Assembly: GCF_002250565.1 (NCBI RefSeq)
Contig: NZ_NMVJ01000001.1
Location: 434,001 to 498,000, forward strand
From: Parenemella sanctibonifatiensis
GTDB taxonomy: Bacteria; Actinomycetota; Actinomycetes; Propionibacteriales; Propionibacteriaceae
Reading direction: 5' to 3'
DNA length: 64,000 nt
This document shows positions 50,690-59,654 of this stretch, one piece after another. Within the stretch, counting starts at the first letter, position 1, and each line of letters opens with the position of its first letter. The position numbers were made by a program, and so were the translations under genes. The notes under the pieces are model-generated. The model was not told the DNA's origin, searched no databases, and saw nothing but the letters and a program-made list of their open reading frames with translations.

Positions 50690-51658
50690 TCAGTGCTGGG
50701 CCGGCGACTCGCCACTCTCATTCGAGTGATCGGGTTCGAGTCGATTGGGTTCGAGTCGATCGGGTTCGAGTCGATCGGGTTCGAGGCGGGCGGGAGTGAT
50801 TCGTTCCAGACTTTCCGCGACCGCGATGAACTCGGCCAGTTCGAGTCGTTCGCCGCGCGCCTGCGGGTCGACGCCTGCGGCCTCGAGCACCGCCGTGGCC
50901 TGCTCACTGCCACCGCAAATCCCGGCCAGGGCGCCGCGCAGCATCTTGCGGCGCTGCGAGAAGGCCGCATCGATCACCCGGAACACCTTGACGCGGCTGA
51001 CCTGGGAGGTCGGGGCGGGGTGTCCCGTCAGGCGTACCAGTCCGGAATCGACCCGGGGCACAGGCCAGAACACCTGGGGCGCGACGTTGCCCACCCGGGC
51101 AACCGAGGCGTACCAAGCGAGCTTGACCGTGGGGATCCCATAGGTACGCGAGCCGGGCGCGGCAACCATCCGGTCGGCGACCTCGGACTGCACCATCACC
51201 AGGCCGCCCCGTAGTCCGACGGCGCCGTCGGCGGGCGCCATCAGCGCGAACAGGTGCAACAGCACCGGGACCGCGACGTTGTAGGGCAGATTCGCGACCA
51301 CCCGCACCGGCTGGGGGTCAGGAAAGGCGGTGAGCTGCAGGGCATCAGCCTCGGTGACGGTGAGGCGGGCCGGGTCGCCGTCCTGCTCGGCGACCGTACG
51401 CGGCAGCCGCGCGGCGAGCACCGGCTCGATCTCGACGGCGTGAACGTGGGCGACAGCATCGAGCAGGCCCAGGGTCAGCGAGCCCAGGCCGGGGCCGACT
51501 TCGGCGACCACGTCGTCGGCTTCGACCTCGGCCAGTGACACGATCTTGCGGACCGTGTTGGCGTCGGTGACGAAGTTCTGGCCGCGGGTCTTGGTGGGCC
51601 GCAGGCCGATCTCCTCGGCGATGATGCGGAGTCGGCGCGGGTCGAGCAGCCTGGTCAT
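50690..51658 (-). CDS. rsmA: 16S rRNA (adenine1518/1519-N6)-dimethyltransferase
   Basis: 322-aa methyltransferase (KsgA) that dimethylates two adenines in the 3' hairpin of 16S rRNA. Motifs: LRPTKTRGQNFVTDANTVRK, VVAEVGPGLGSLTLGL (SAM site), VVANLPYNVAVPVLLH (NLPY catalytic), and FSQRRKMLRGAL. The C-terminal 35 residues are unusual: tandem RLEP(D/N) units encoded by 15-bp repeats (50728-50787). The ATG overlaps the tatD stop by 4 nt (ATGA). The longer upstream frame falls in the tatD repeat and is not used. Confidence 0.95.
   Translation of the reverse strand: MTRLLDPRRLRIIAEEIGLRPTKTRGQNFVTDANTVRKIVSLAEVEADDVVAEVGPGLGSLTLGLLDAVAHVHAVEIEPVLAARLPRTVAEQDGDPARLTVTEADALQLTAFPDPQPVRVVANLPYNVAVPVLLHLFALMAPADGAVGLRGGLVMVQSEVADRMVAAPGSRTYGIPTVKLAWYASVARVGNVAPQVFWPVPRVDSGLVRLTGHPAPTSQVSRVKVFRVIDAAFSQRRKMLRGALAGICGGSEQATAVLEAAGVDPQARGERLELAEFIAVAESLERITPARLEPDRLEPDRLEPNRLEPDHSNESGESPAQH
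50728..50787. repeat. 15-bp tandem repeat at the 3' end of rsmA
   Basis: Four units of GAT(C/T)GGGTTCGAGTC, the last ending in GC. In the rsmA frame they give repeated DRLEP/NRLEP. Such units can expand or shrink by slippage without a frameshift. Confidence 0.85.
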
Positions 51659-52605
51659 GCCGCACCCGATTCGCGCGTGCCCGATCCACCCGCGCCCAAT
51701 CCACCCGTGCCCGATCGACCCCAAGGCCCGTTGAAGGCGGCATAGGTGTTGGCCAGGAGCTGGTCGCACCAGTCAGTCAGGGCGTCGGTGTCCTCCGGGT
51801 CGATGCCGCGCTGGGCGGCGGTGTAGCGGACCGTGATCGGCAGCAGATAGGGCGAGTTCCGGCGGCCCCGCAGCGGCTCCGGGGTCAGGAATGGCGCGTC
51901 GGTCTCGACCAACACCTTGTCATCGGGCGTGATGGCCAGTGCCTCGCGGAGGTGATGGTTGGGCTTGAAGGTGACCGTGCCGGGGAAGGACAGCCAGGCG
52001 CCGCGGTCGAGACAGGCCCGGGCGAAGTCCGCATCACCGGAGAAGCAGTGCATGATGACGCGGTTCGGGACCCCCTCGGCATCGAGGATCGACAGGATGT
52101 CGCTGTGGGCGTCGCGGTCGTGGATCACCAAGGTCTTGTCGAAGCGGTGGCACCAGGCGATGTGCGCGGCAAACGAGGTCTGCTGCCGCGCGATGCCGTC
52201 CGGCGTACGGGTGCGGAACCGGTCCATGCCGGTCTCGCCGACGGCTCGCAACCAGTCCTGGTCGGCGTACGTGGTCAGCAATTCCTCGATCCCGGCCAGC
52301 GCCTGGGGCAGGTCATCGCCCAGCGTCGCGGCGTCGTTGGGATGGATCGCGACGGCGGCGATCACGCTGGGGTTGTTCGCGGCCAGTTCACAGGAGAACC
52401 GGGAGCCCGGCAGGTCAAAACCGATCTGCGCGGTGCGGGTCACGTTCACCTGGGCGGCGGCCCGGATCGCCAACTCCGGGGAGATGCCACTCATCTCCAC
52501 CGAGCTGTTGTAGTGGGTGTGCGAATCGGCCACCGGTGCCGGCAATGGCTCCGGCAGCCCGGGCAGCCCCAGTTCCTCAAGTGCCGCGGCAATCGGTTCA
52601 GTCAC
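51655..52605 (-). CDS. tatD: TatD family metal-dependent deoxyribonuclease
   Basis: 316-aa hydrolase of the amidohydrolase fold. Seen: VADSHTHYNS (metal His pair), AVAIHPNDAATL, VGETGMDRFRTRT (metal Glu), LVIHDRDAHSD, IMHCFSGDADFARACL and LVETDAPFLTPEPLRG (metal Asp). The family acts as 3'-5' DNase in repair or DNA turnover. The C-terminus ends in a Gly/Ser stretch from three 15-bp repeats. GTG start with a TACGCT box 6 nt upstream. tatD, rsmA and ispE form one operon. Confidence 0.93.
   Translation of the reverse strand: MTEPIAAALEELGLPGLPEPLPAPVADSHTHYNSSVEMSGISPELAIRAAAQVNVTRTAQIGFDLPGSRFSCELAANNPSVIAAVAIHPNDAATLGDDLPQALAGIEELLTTYADQDWLRAVGETGMDRFRTRTPDGIARQQTSFAAHIAWCHRFDKTLVIHDRDAHSDILSILDAEGVPNRVIMHCFSGDADFARACLDRGAWLSFPGTVTFKPNHHLREALAITPDDKVLVETDAPFLTPEPLRGRRNSPYLLPITVRYTAAQRGIDPEDTDALTDWCDQLLANTYAAFNGPWGRSGTGGLGAGGSGTRESGAA
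51676..51720. repeat. 15-bp tandem repeat at the 3' end of tatD
   Basis: Three units of CG(T/C)GCCC(G/A)ATC(C/G)ACC. On the coding strand they give a Gly/Ser-rich tail. The unit is different from that at the end of rsmA. Confidence 0.8.
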
Positions 52606-52611
52606 CCCGCG

Positions 52612-52617
52612 AGCGTA
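52612..52617 (-). promoter_or_regulatory. Leaderless -10 box of tatD
   Basis: TACGCT on the minus strand, 6 nt before the GTG at 52605. Confidence 0.5.
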
Positions 52618-52649
52618 TCGGTTCGGGACCGTGCCACCGGGCGTACGCC

Positions 52650-54263
52650 TCAGATCCAGCTGTGGAACCACATCCGGTTCAGCCACTGCTCCCGGGTCAG
52701 CAGCCCGTCGGTGTAGATCGGCCAGAAGTACGCGAAGTTCAGCACCACCAGCGCGACGATGATGCCCGCCGCCCAACTGCCGAGCAGACGCCGGCGCCTG
52801 GCCGCCGGTGGCGATTCCTCCGTCACCGCGGGGCCGATGAGTTTGCCGAGCATCAGGGCGACCGCGGTCACCGTGAACGGGATCAGCAGGATCGCGTAGA
52901 AGAAGTAGAGCGGCCGCTCGTCGTACTGGAACCACGGCAGCCAGACACTCATGAAACCCACCACCGGCACGCTGAAGCGCCAGTCCCGGTCCCCGATCCA
53001 CCACAGGATCGCCAGCACCAGCGCCACGCAACCGATCCACCACAGCAGCGGAGTGCCCAGCGCATTGATCACGCGCAGACAGCCCTCAGCCGCATCGGTG
53101 GGGCAACCCTGCTGGCCGGCCTGGATGCCGTTCTGGGCATCGAAACCGATCCCGCGCACCATCAGCGGCCAACTCCACGGGTCAGTCGCATAGGGGTGGG
53201 TCTGTTCGGCGATGTAGTCGCCGGTGTGGAAGTTGTAGGTGTTGATTTGGTACGCGATCAGCGACGCCAGCGGTTTGCCGAGCAGCCGGGTGCTGAGCGC
53301 GTCCGGGTTGTTCTCGCCCCAGTCGCGCATGTAGCCGCCGGTCGACAGCAGCCACGGCAGGTAGCTGAGCAGGTAGATGATGCCGGGCACCACGACCTGC
53401 AGCACAAAGGCCGGGATTCCGTCCCGGAGCAGCCCCCAGATCGCGCTCTTGCCGCCACCGGCGAGGTGCCGCGCGCTGATGTCCCAGGCCAAGGTCAACA
53501 GGCAGAAGGCCGCCAGCACATAGAGCGTGTTCCACTTCGTCGCGACCGCGCAGCCGAACATCAGCCCGGCCACCAGCCGCCAGGGCCGCCAGTAGATCAC
53601 CGGCCCGAAGCTGCCCTTCAGGTCCGGCACCGGCAGCGTCTCCAGATGGTCGGCGAGCTTGCCGCGGAACCAGTCGCGGTCCACCACCATCGCGAGCACC
53701 CCGGCCATGATGAAGAACGCTTGGAAGATGTCGAGCAGGCCGATCCGCGACATCGTGAAGACCAGTCCGTCACAGATCATCAGGATCCCGGCGACCGCGC
53801 CGATCATCGTCGAACGGGCCAACCGGCGTACCAGCAGCACCGTCGCACCGATCAACAAGGTGCCGAAGATCACGGCCATGATCCGCCAGCCGAACGAGTT
53901 CATCCCGAAGAGCACCTCACCCAGCCCGATGAGGATCTTGCCCATCGGCGGGTGCACGGCGTTGGCGGGACCGTCGTTCCAGACATTGGTCTGACCCTGG
54001 ATGATCAGGTCGTTGGCGCCGTCGGGCCAGCTGCGTTCGTAGCCGAAGTGCCACAGCGACCAGGCGTCCTTGGGGTAATAGGTCTCGTCGAAGATGAGCC
54101 GATTCGGGTACGCCAGGTTGGCGACCCGCGTGATGAACGCCACCAGCATCAGGCCCAGCGCCACCAGCCAGGCGGTGCGGTTGTCCTGCGGCATCCCCGC
54201 TCGGAGTCGGTCGATCGCCGACAGGGGTGTGCGGCGTACCGGTGGCCGGGTGGTGGCAGTCAC
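52650..54263 (-). CDS. Protein O-mannosyltransferase (GT39, PMT)
   Basis: 537-aa polyprenyl-phosphate-mannose-dependent protein mannosyltransferase that glycosylates exported proteins at the membrane. About eleven TM helices; the first outside loop has the catalytic acid pair in LIFDETYYPKDAWSL, followed by VHPPMGKILIG and SFGWRIMAVIFG. C-terminal helices end with WFHSWI, usual in actinobacterial Pmt. The ATG at 54272 overlaps the -10 box TAGGAT, so GTG 54263, 7 nt after the box, is favoured. It is divergent from rsmI, a pairing conserved in actinobacteria. Confidence 0.93.
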   Translation of the reverse strand: MTATTRPPVRRTPLSAIDRLRAGMPQDNRTAWLVALGLMLVAFITRVANLAYPNRLIFDETYYPKDAWSLWHFGYERSWPDGANDLIIQGQTNVWNDGPANAVHPPMGKILIGLGEVLFGMNSFGWRIMAVIFGTLLIGATVLLVRRLARSTMIGAVAGILMICDGLVFTMSRIGLLDIFQAFFIMAGVLAMVVDRDWFRGKLADHLETLPVPDLKGSFGPVIYWRPWRLVAGLMFGCAVATKWNTLYVLAAFCLLTLAWDISARHLAGGGKSAIWGLLRDGIPAFVLQVVVPGIIYLLSYLPWLLSTGGYMRDWGENNPDALSTRLLGKPLASLIAYQINTYNFHTGDYIAEQTHPYATDPWSWPLMVRGIGFDAQNGIQAGQQGCPTDAAEGCLRVINALGTPLLWWIGCVALVLAILWWIGDRDWRFSVPVVGFMSVWLPWFQYDERPLYFFYAILLIPFTVTAVALMLGKLIGPAVTEESPPAARRRRLLGSWAAGIIVALVVLNFAYFWPIYTDGLLTREQWLNRMWFHSWI

Positions 54264-54270
54264 GGCGACC

Positions 54271-54276
54271 ATCCTA
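54271..54276 (-). promoter_or_regulatory. Leaderless -10 box of the PMT gene
   Basis: TAGGAT on the minus strand, 7 nt before the GTG at 54263. It makes the first ATG of the frame an unlikely start. Confidence 0.5.
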
Positions 54277-54353
54277 GGCATCCCGGAGCCCTCGAGAGGC
54301 GGGGCGACGCCGGGAGTGGCCGAACCGCGATCCGGGAGGCGGCGTGGGGTGAC

Positions 54354-54359
54354 TAGGGT
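54354..54359 (+). promoter_or_regulatory. Leaderless -10 box of rsmI
   Basis: TAGGGT ends 6 nt before the GTG at 54366. With the PMT box it forms a compact divergent promoter. Confidence 0.5.
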
Positions 54360-54365
54360 CGACGC

Positions 54366-55202
54366 GTGAACGAAACCTCTGGCGTACTTGTCCTGGCCGG
54401 GACCCCGATCGGCAATGTTGCCGACGCTTCGCCGGCGTTGGCACGGGCGCTGCTGGCAGCAGACCGGGTCGCAGCGGAGGACACCAGACGGTTTCGGCAG
54501 CTGTGCGACCGGCTCGGCATCGAGGTGACCGCGCCGGTGGTCTCCTACTTCGACGGCAACGAGGCCAGCCGTACGCCGACACTGACCCAGCACCTCGCCG
54601 ACGGGGAACGGGTGGTGCTGGTGACCGACGCCGGGATGCCGTCGGTGAGCGACCCCGGCTATCGGCTGGTGGTGGCCGCAATCGAGCTCGGCGTCGAGAT
54701 CACCGCGGTGCCCGGCCCCTCGGCCGTCACCACAGCACTGGCCGTGTCGGGCCTGCCGGTGGACCGGTTCTGTTTCGAAGGGTTCCTGCCGCGCAAACCC
54801 GGCCCGCGCCGGCGCCGCCTCGAGGAACTCGCCACCGAACCTCGCACCATGGTGTTCTTCGAGGCCCCGCACCGGCTGGAGGCGTTCCTGACCGATGCGG
54901 CCCAGGCGCTCGGTGCGGAGCGGACCGCTGCGGTCTGTCGGGAACTGACCAAGACCTACCAGGAGGTCAAGCGCGGCGGCCTGGCCGCCCTGGCGAGCTG
55001 GGCGGCTGAGGGCGTACGCGGGGAGATCACCGTGGTCATCGCGCCGGCGCCCGAGGAGCAGACCGATCCTGACGACGCGCTCGCCCAGGTCGCGGCGCTG
55101 GTCGCCAGCGGCACCAAGATGTCGGCCGCGGTGCGCCAGGTGGCCGCCGCGACCGGGCTGGACCGGACCGAGCTCTACAACCAAGCGGTGGCGAAGAAGT
55201 AG
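54366..55202 (+). CDS. rsmI: 16S rRNA (cytidine1402-2'-O)-methyltransferase
   Basis: 278-aa tetrapyrrole-methylase-fold enzyme methylating the 2'-O of C1402 in 16S rRNA. Motifs: LVLAGTPIGNVADASPAL, AAEDTRRFRQL, VVLVTDAGMPSVSDPG, VPGPSAVTTALAVSG, EGFLPRKPGPRR, FFEAPHRL and CRELTKTYQEVKRG. Length is normal. Leaderless GTG start. It is not followed by another gene of the same operon; a 312-nt gap leads to the ABC importer. Confidence 0.95.
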   Translation: MNETSGVLVLAGTPIGNVADASPALARALLAADRVAAEDTRRFRQLCDRLGIEVTAPVVSYFDGNEASRTPTLTQHLADGERVVLVTDAGMPSVSDPGYRLVVAAIELGVEITAVPGPSAVTTALAVSGLPVDRFCFEGFLPRKPGPRRRRLEELATEPRTMVFFEAPHRLEAFLTDAAQALGAERTAAVCRELTKTYQEVKRGGLAALASWAAEGVRGEITVVIAPAPEEQTDPDDALAQVAALVASGTKMSAAVRQVAAATGLDRTELYNQAVAKK

Positions 55203-55514
55203 CCGCGAACCACGGTGGGCGTACGCCGACCTCCCCCTGCCCCACCCTCAACCAGCCCCTCCGGCTCGGATTGGGCGTTGCTCCCCCCACAGGCGTATCT
55301 TGTCCGCTCGAAGCAGGTGCGGACCTTGTGTCCTGTTCTTCACGTTTGGGTAACGGTGGCGTTGGGTTGTTGACTCTTATTCCCGTCGGCAGCAAACTCA
55401 CAACGACGTCGTGGGCGTGGTCAAGATCGGCCAAGCTTCCGGCGACAACCATGGGAGGCCCAGGCGCGAGGAACCGCAGTCTGAACTCAACATCAGAAAG
55501 GCCGAGGATTCCTC
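55203..55514. other. Intergenic region before the ABC importer operon
   Basis: 312 nt without a gene. A TTGACT (55370-55375) and CAAACT (55393-55398) 17 bp apart could be a promoter, though the -10 is weak. It would give a leader of about 110 nt before the small ORF at 55515. I see no riboswitch-like structure. Confidence 0.35.
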
Positions 55515-55562
55515 ATGCCACGACAGGTAGCTGACCCCCGTGCGGGGGTGACGAAGCGGTGA
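55515..55562 (+). CDS. Candidate 15-aa leader peptide coupled to the importer operon
   Basis: ATG after GAGGA with 6-nt spacing opens a 15-codon frame (MPRQVADPRAGVTKR) whose TGA overlaps the GTG of the first permease gene (GTGA). Inside it CCCCC/GGGGG make a short hairpin (55536-55548). It may serve to load ribosomes for the GTG start that lacks its own Shine-Dalgarno sequence. Whether the peptide itself matters is unknown. Confidence 0.45.
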   Translation: MPRQVADPRAGVTKR

Positions 55563-56539
55563 TCAAATACATCATCCGCAAGGCCTTGGGCTGGATCTTG
55601 ATGATCTTCCTGGCCACGAACATCACCTACTTCCTGGCGAACAACTTCCTCGACCCTGCATCGAACTATCAGGAACGTCGGCCGCAGCCCAGCCCCGAGC
55701 AGATCGCGAACATGCTCGAGCCCTACAACCTGGGCGCCAACATCCCCCTCTTCGAGAAGTGGTGGACCTGGCTCACCGGCATCCTGCTGCGCTGGGACTG
55801 GGGCCAGTCCCCGCTCGGTCAGGACGTCAACACCGAGATCTCCTACCGGATCTGGACCTCGGCCCAGCTGGTGCTCGGCGCCACCATCATCTCCACGCTG
55901 CTCGGCGTCGGCCTGGGTGTGTTCACGGCCGCCCGGCAGTACAAGCTGGCGGACCGCTTCTGGCAGGGCGTCGGCATCATCACCATGAACATCCCGATCG
56001 TGGTGGCGGCGTTCATGATCGTCAGCGCCGCCATCTGGTTCAACCAGTCCACCGGCCAGCAGTGGTTCTACGTGACCGGCTCCGGCACCCCGGGCCTGTC
56101 GGGCATCGACGCCTTCGTGAACATGCTGCAGCACCTGATCCTGCCGACCACGGCACTGGTGCTGACCGGGTACGCCGGCACCCACTTCACCCAGCGCTCG
56201 CTGCTGCTGGACAACATCAACGCCGACTACGTGCGTACCGCCCGGGCCAAGGGCGTGCCGAAGGCGCAGGCGATCCGTCGCCACGCGCTGCGTACCTCAT
56301 TGATCCCGGTCGCCACCGGCGTGGCCTTCGCCATCCCCAACGTCTTCACCGGCGCCCTCCTGACCGAGCGGATCTTCGCGTGGCGCGGCATGGGTGACTA
56401 CTTCACCATCACGTTGGGCCGTTCCGACATCCACGGCGTGGTCGCCGTCGCCGCCTTCGGCGCACTCATGACCGCCATCGGCGCCATCCTCGCTGACATC
56501 GTGGTCGTCGCCCTCGATCCGAGAGTCCGGGTGAACTGA
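55559..56539 (+). CDS. Peptide/oligopeptide ABC importer permease (DppB type)
   Basis: 326-aa permease with a first TM helix (LGWILMIFLATNITYFLANN), a large extracellular loop and five further helices, the DppB/OppB layout. The cytosolic coupling loop is DYVRTARAKGVPKAQAIRRH, with the EAA-type Gly, followed by LRTSLIPVATG. It starts with GTG overlapping the candidate leader peptide and its stop overlaps the next start (TGATG). Substrate class is peptides or related; nickel or sugars also occur in the family. Confidence 0.93.
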   Translation: MIKYIIRKALGWILMIFLATNITYFLANNFLDPASNYQERRPQPSPEQIANMLEPYNLGANIPLFEKWWTWLTGILLRWDWGQSPLGQDVNTEISYRIWTSAQLVLGATIISTLLGVGLGVFTAARQYKLADRFWQGVGIITMNIPIVVAAFMIVSAAIWFNQSTGQQWFYVTGSGTPGLSGIDAFVNMLQHLILPTTALVLTGYAGTHFTQRSLLLDNINADYVRTARAKGVPKAQAIRRHALRTSLIPVATGVAFAIPNVFTGALLTERIFAWRGMGDYFTITLGRSDIHGVVAVAAFGALMTAIGAILADIVVVALDPRVRVN

Positions 56540-57453
56540 TGAGCAACGACCAGATCGAAACCCAGACCGTCGAGACGGCGACGCCGACGACCCGCAAGCG
56601 GTTGTCGCGCAGCCAGCTCTACGTCAAGCGCTTCTTCCGCAACAAGCTGGCCGTCATTGGCCTGGCGGTCTTCTTCCTGCTGATCCTGTTGTCGATCTTC
56701 GGCAAGGTGATCTCCCCCTACGACTTCTCCGAGCTCGACTTCATGGCGTTCAACCAGCCGCCGAACTCACAGCACTGGTTCGGCACCAACGCGCTGGGAC
56801 AGGACAACTTCACCCGGACCGCACATGGCCTGCAGCGCTCGATCATCATCGCGGTGTGTGTCTCCAGCGCCACCACGCTGATCTCGGCGATGGTGGGCGC
56901 GACCGCGGCGTACTTCGGTGGCGCCTACGAGCGGATCGTGCTGGCCATCATCCACTTCCTGTTGGTGGTGCCGACCTTCCTCATCCTGGCGATGCTGTCC
57001 AACAGCGCCGGCGGTGACTGGCGGGTCCTCATCGTCGTGATGATCGCGATCGGCTGGATGTACGCCGCCCGCGTCATCTGGTCGCTGTCAATGTCGATCC
57101 GCGAACGCGAGTACGTCACCGCCTCGCGATACATGGGCGTCAACCCGTTCGTGGTGGTGTGGCGCCACATGGTCCCCAACATCGGCTCACTGCTGGTGAT
57201 CCAGTTCACCCTGGGCATCGTCGGCACCGTGATGTCGGAGACCGGTCTGTCCTTCCTCGGCTTCGGCATCAAGCTGCCCGATGTCTCGCTGGGCACGCTG
57301 CTCCAGGAGGGCAACGCGACCCTGACCACCACCCCTTGGCTCTTCTACTTCCCGGCTGGAGTGCTCACTCTGCTCACCACCTCGATGGCTCTGATCGCTG
57401 ACGGCCTGCGCGACGCGCTCGACCCGTCCTCCGCGGCAGGAGGTCAGGCATGA
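56539..57453 (+). CDS. Peptide/oligopeptide ABC importer permease (DppC type)
   Basis: 304-aa second permease. After a polar N-terminus with KRFFRNKLAVIGLAVFF (the OppC-N segment) come six helices. HWFGTNALGQDNFTR is the family sequence in the first outer loop, and REREYVTASRYMGVNPFVVV is the coupling loop. Four-nt overlap (ATGA) with the following ATPase gene. Pairs with the DppB-type protein. Confidence 0.93.
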   Translation: MSNDQIETQTVETATPTTRKRLSRSQLYVKRFFRNKLAVIGLAVFFLLILLSIFGKVISPYDFSELDFMAFNQPPNSQHWFGTNALGQDNFTRTAHGLQRSIIIAVCVSSATTLISAMVGATAAYFGGAYERIVLAIIHFLLVVPTFLILAMLSNSAGGDWRVLIVVMIAIGWMYAARVIWSLSMSIREREYVTASRYMGVNPFVVVWRHMVPNIGSLLVIQFTLGIVGTVMSETGLSFLGFGIKLPDVSLGTLLQEGNATLTTTPWLFYFPAGVLTLLTTSMALIADGLRDALDPSSAAGGQA

Positions 57454-59558
57454 GTTCAGCTCCGCAGCATCCCCACGCGACCGGTCCTCACCCGACCGGC
57501 CTGGAGCCCAATCCCGACGCGCTGCTGTCGGTACGCGACCTCAAGGTCGCCTTCCCCTCGGAGGCCGGCCGGGTCAATGCCGTACGCGGTGTGAACTTCG
57601 ACCTGATGGCCGGCGAGAGCCTGGCGATCGTGGGCGAATCAGGTTCGGGCAAGTCGGTGACGGCCCTGTCGATCATGGGTCTGCTGCCCGATTCGGCCAA
57701 TGTCTCAGGTCTGGTCTCCCTCAACGGGCGCAACCTGTTGGGGTTGACCGACAAGCAGCTGTCCAAGGTCCGCGGTTCCGAGATCGGCATGATCTTCCAG
57801 GACCCGCTGTCGTCGCTGACCCCGGTGTTCACCGTCGGCTGGCAGATCGTCGAGGCGCTCAAGGTCCACAATCCCGGCATCGCCGAGAAGGATGCGTGGA
57901 AGCGCGCCGTCGAGTTGCTGGAATTGGTCGGCATCCCGCGTCCGGAGCGGCGCGTGAAGTCCTTCCCGCACGAATTCTCCGGCGGCATGCGGCAGCGGGT
58001 GGTGATCGCCATCGCGATCGCCAACGATCCGAAGCTGATCATCGCCGACGAGCCGACCACCGCATTGGACGTGACCATCCAGGCTCAGATCCTGGAGGTG
58101 TTGCGTACGGCCCAGAAGGAGACCGGCGCCGCGGTCATCATGATCACCCACGACCTGGGTGTGGTGGCCGGCACCGCCGACGACGTGCTGGTGATGTACG
58201 CCGGCAAGCCCGTCGAGCACGCCGAGGTGGACCGTCTCTTCGCCCAGCCGAAGATGCCCTACACCATCGGCCTGTTGGGTGCGATCCCGCGCGTGGACCG
58301 CAAGGCCAAGGAGCCGCTGGTCCCGATCAAGGGCAACCCGCCGATCCTCATCGACCTGCCCGACGGCTGCCCCTTCGCGGCCCGCTGCCCGGTCGTCATC
58401 GACGCCTGCCGCAACTCCGAGCCGCCGCTGGAAGAGTTGGGGCCGGATCATCAGGCCGCCTGCATCCGGGCCGGTGAGATCAACGACCAGCAGATCCAGG
58501 GGCAGCCGATCTATCCGCTGCCCGAGCCTCCGGAGCCGATCATCAGCGCGCCGCGTGAGGAACGCAAGCCGATGTTGGCGGTGGACGATCTGGTGCGCAG
58601 CTATCCGCTCATGAAGGGTTCGGTGCTCAAGCGCCGTGTCGGCACGGTCCACGCGGTCAACGGCATCAGCTTCGACATCCGCGAGGGCGAGAGCTTCGCG
58701 ATCGTGGGTGAGTCGGGCTGTGGCAAGTCGACCACGCTGCTGGAGATCATGGACCTCGGCAAGAACTCCACCGGCGAGATCAGGATCGGCGACCTGTCGG
58801 TACGCAACCTCAAGCGCAGCCAGCGGCGTACGGCCCGCGGCGATCTCCAGATCGTCTTCCAGGACCCGATGGGCGCCTTGGATCCGCGCATGACGGTGTA
58901 CGACATCATCGGCGAGCCGCTCAAGGCGATCGGCGTACCGAAGGCCAAGTCCAACAGCCGGGTCGAGGAACTGATGGACCTGGTCGGCCTCAACCCTGAG
59001 CATGCCGACCGGTTCCCGGGCGCCTTCTCCGGCGGTCAGCGACAGCGCATCGGCATCGCCCGCGCACTGGCGACCGAGCCGAAGCTGCTGGTGCTCGACG
59101 AGCCGGTCTCGGCGCTGGACGTGTCGATCCAGGCCGGTGTCATCAACCTGCTGGACTCGCTCAAGGCGAAACTCGGTCTGTCCTACCTGTTCGTGGCCCA
59201 CGACCTGTCGGTGGTGCGTCACATCAGCGACCGGCTCGCGGTGATGTATCTGGGCAAGTTCGTGGAGACCGGCGACATCAACTCGGTCTTCGACGATCCC
59301 CAGCATCCCTACACCCAGGCCTTGCTGTCCGCGATCCCGCTGCCTGATCCCCAGGCGGAGCGGACCCGACAGCGCATCATTCTCACTGGCGACCAGCCCA
59401 GCCCGACCGATGATCAGGTCGGCTGCTCGTTCGCCAGTCGGTGCCCCCTGTTCCCGACGCTCAGCGCGGAACAGCAGGAGAAGTGCACCACGCAGACTCC
59501 CGCTCTGGTGGCGAGCCGGGAGGGGGTGGACCACACCAACGCGTGCCACTTCCGGTAG
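57450..59558 (+). CDS. Fused double ABC ATPase of peptide importer (DppD-DppF)
   Basis: 702 aa, two complete ATPases in one chain. First: Walker A GESGSGKS (62-69), signature FSGGMRQR, Walker B LIIADEPTTALD. Second: Walker A GESGCGKST (about 419-427), signature FSGGQRQRIG, Walker B LLVLDEPVSALD. Each ends in the Cys-rich oligopeptide C-domain (CPFAARCPVVIDAC and CSFASRCPLFP). In E. coli these are separate DppD and DppF; fusion fixes one-to-one dose. Last ATPase of the operon, 96 nt before the binding protein. Confidence 0.94.
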   Translation: MSSAPQHPHATGPHPTGLEPNPDALLSVRDLKVAFPSEAGRVNAVRGVNFDLMAGESLAIVGESGSGKSVTALSIMGLLPDSANVSGLVSLNGRNLLGLTDKQLSKVRGSEIGMIFQDPLSSLTPVFTVGWQIVEALKVHNPGIAEKDAWKRAVELLELVGIPRPERRVKSFPHEFSGGMRQRVVIAIAIANDPKLIIADEPTTALDVTIQAQILEVLRTAQKETGAAVIMITHDLGVVAGTADDVLVMYAGKPVEHAEVDRLFAQPKMPYTIGLLGAIPRVDRKAKEPLVPIKGNPPILIDLPDGCPFAARCPVVIDACRNSEPPLEELGPDHQAACIRAGEINDQQIQGQPIYPLPEPPEPIISAPREERKPMLAVDDLVRSYPLMKGSVLKRRVGTVHAVNGISFDIREGESFAIVGESGCGKSTTLLEIMDLGKNSTGEIRIGDLSVRNLKRSQRRTARGDLQIVFQDPMGALDPRMTVYDIIGEPLKAIGVPKAKSNSRVEELMDLVGLNPEHADRFPGAFSGGQRQRIGIARALATEPKLLVLDEPVSALDVSIQAGVINLLDSLKAKLGLSYLFVAHDLSVVRHISDRLAVMYLGKFVETGDINSVFDDPQHPYTQALLSAIPLPDPQAERTRQRIILTGDQPSPTDDQVGCSFASRCPLFPTLSAEQQEKCTTQTPALVASREGVDHTNACHFR

Positions 59559-59654
59559 ACCCCCTACCGCAGTCATCACCAACACCTGACAGCAACCGCA
59601 GTCAGATCAACACCATCTCGTGGCGGGCGCGCCACGAGGGACAAGGAAGCGAAG

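Noticed and set aside
57705-59585. 626-codon minus-strand frame opposite the fused ATPase
   Set aside because: The plus strand has all ABC motifs; the minus frame is a shadow.
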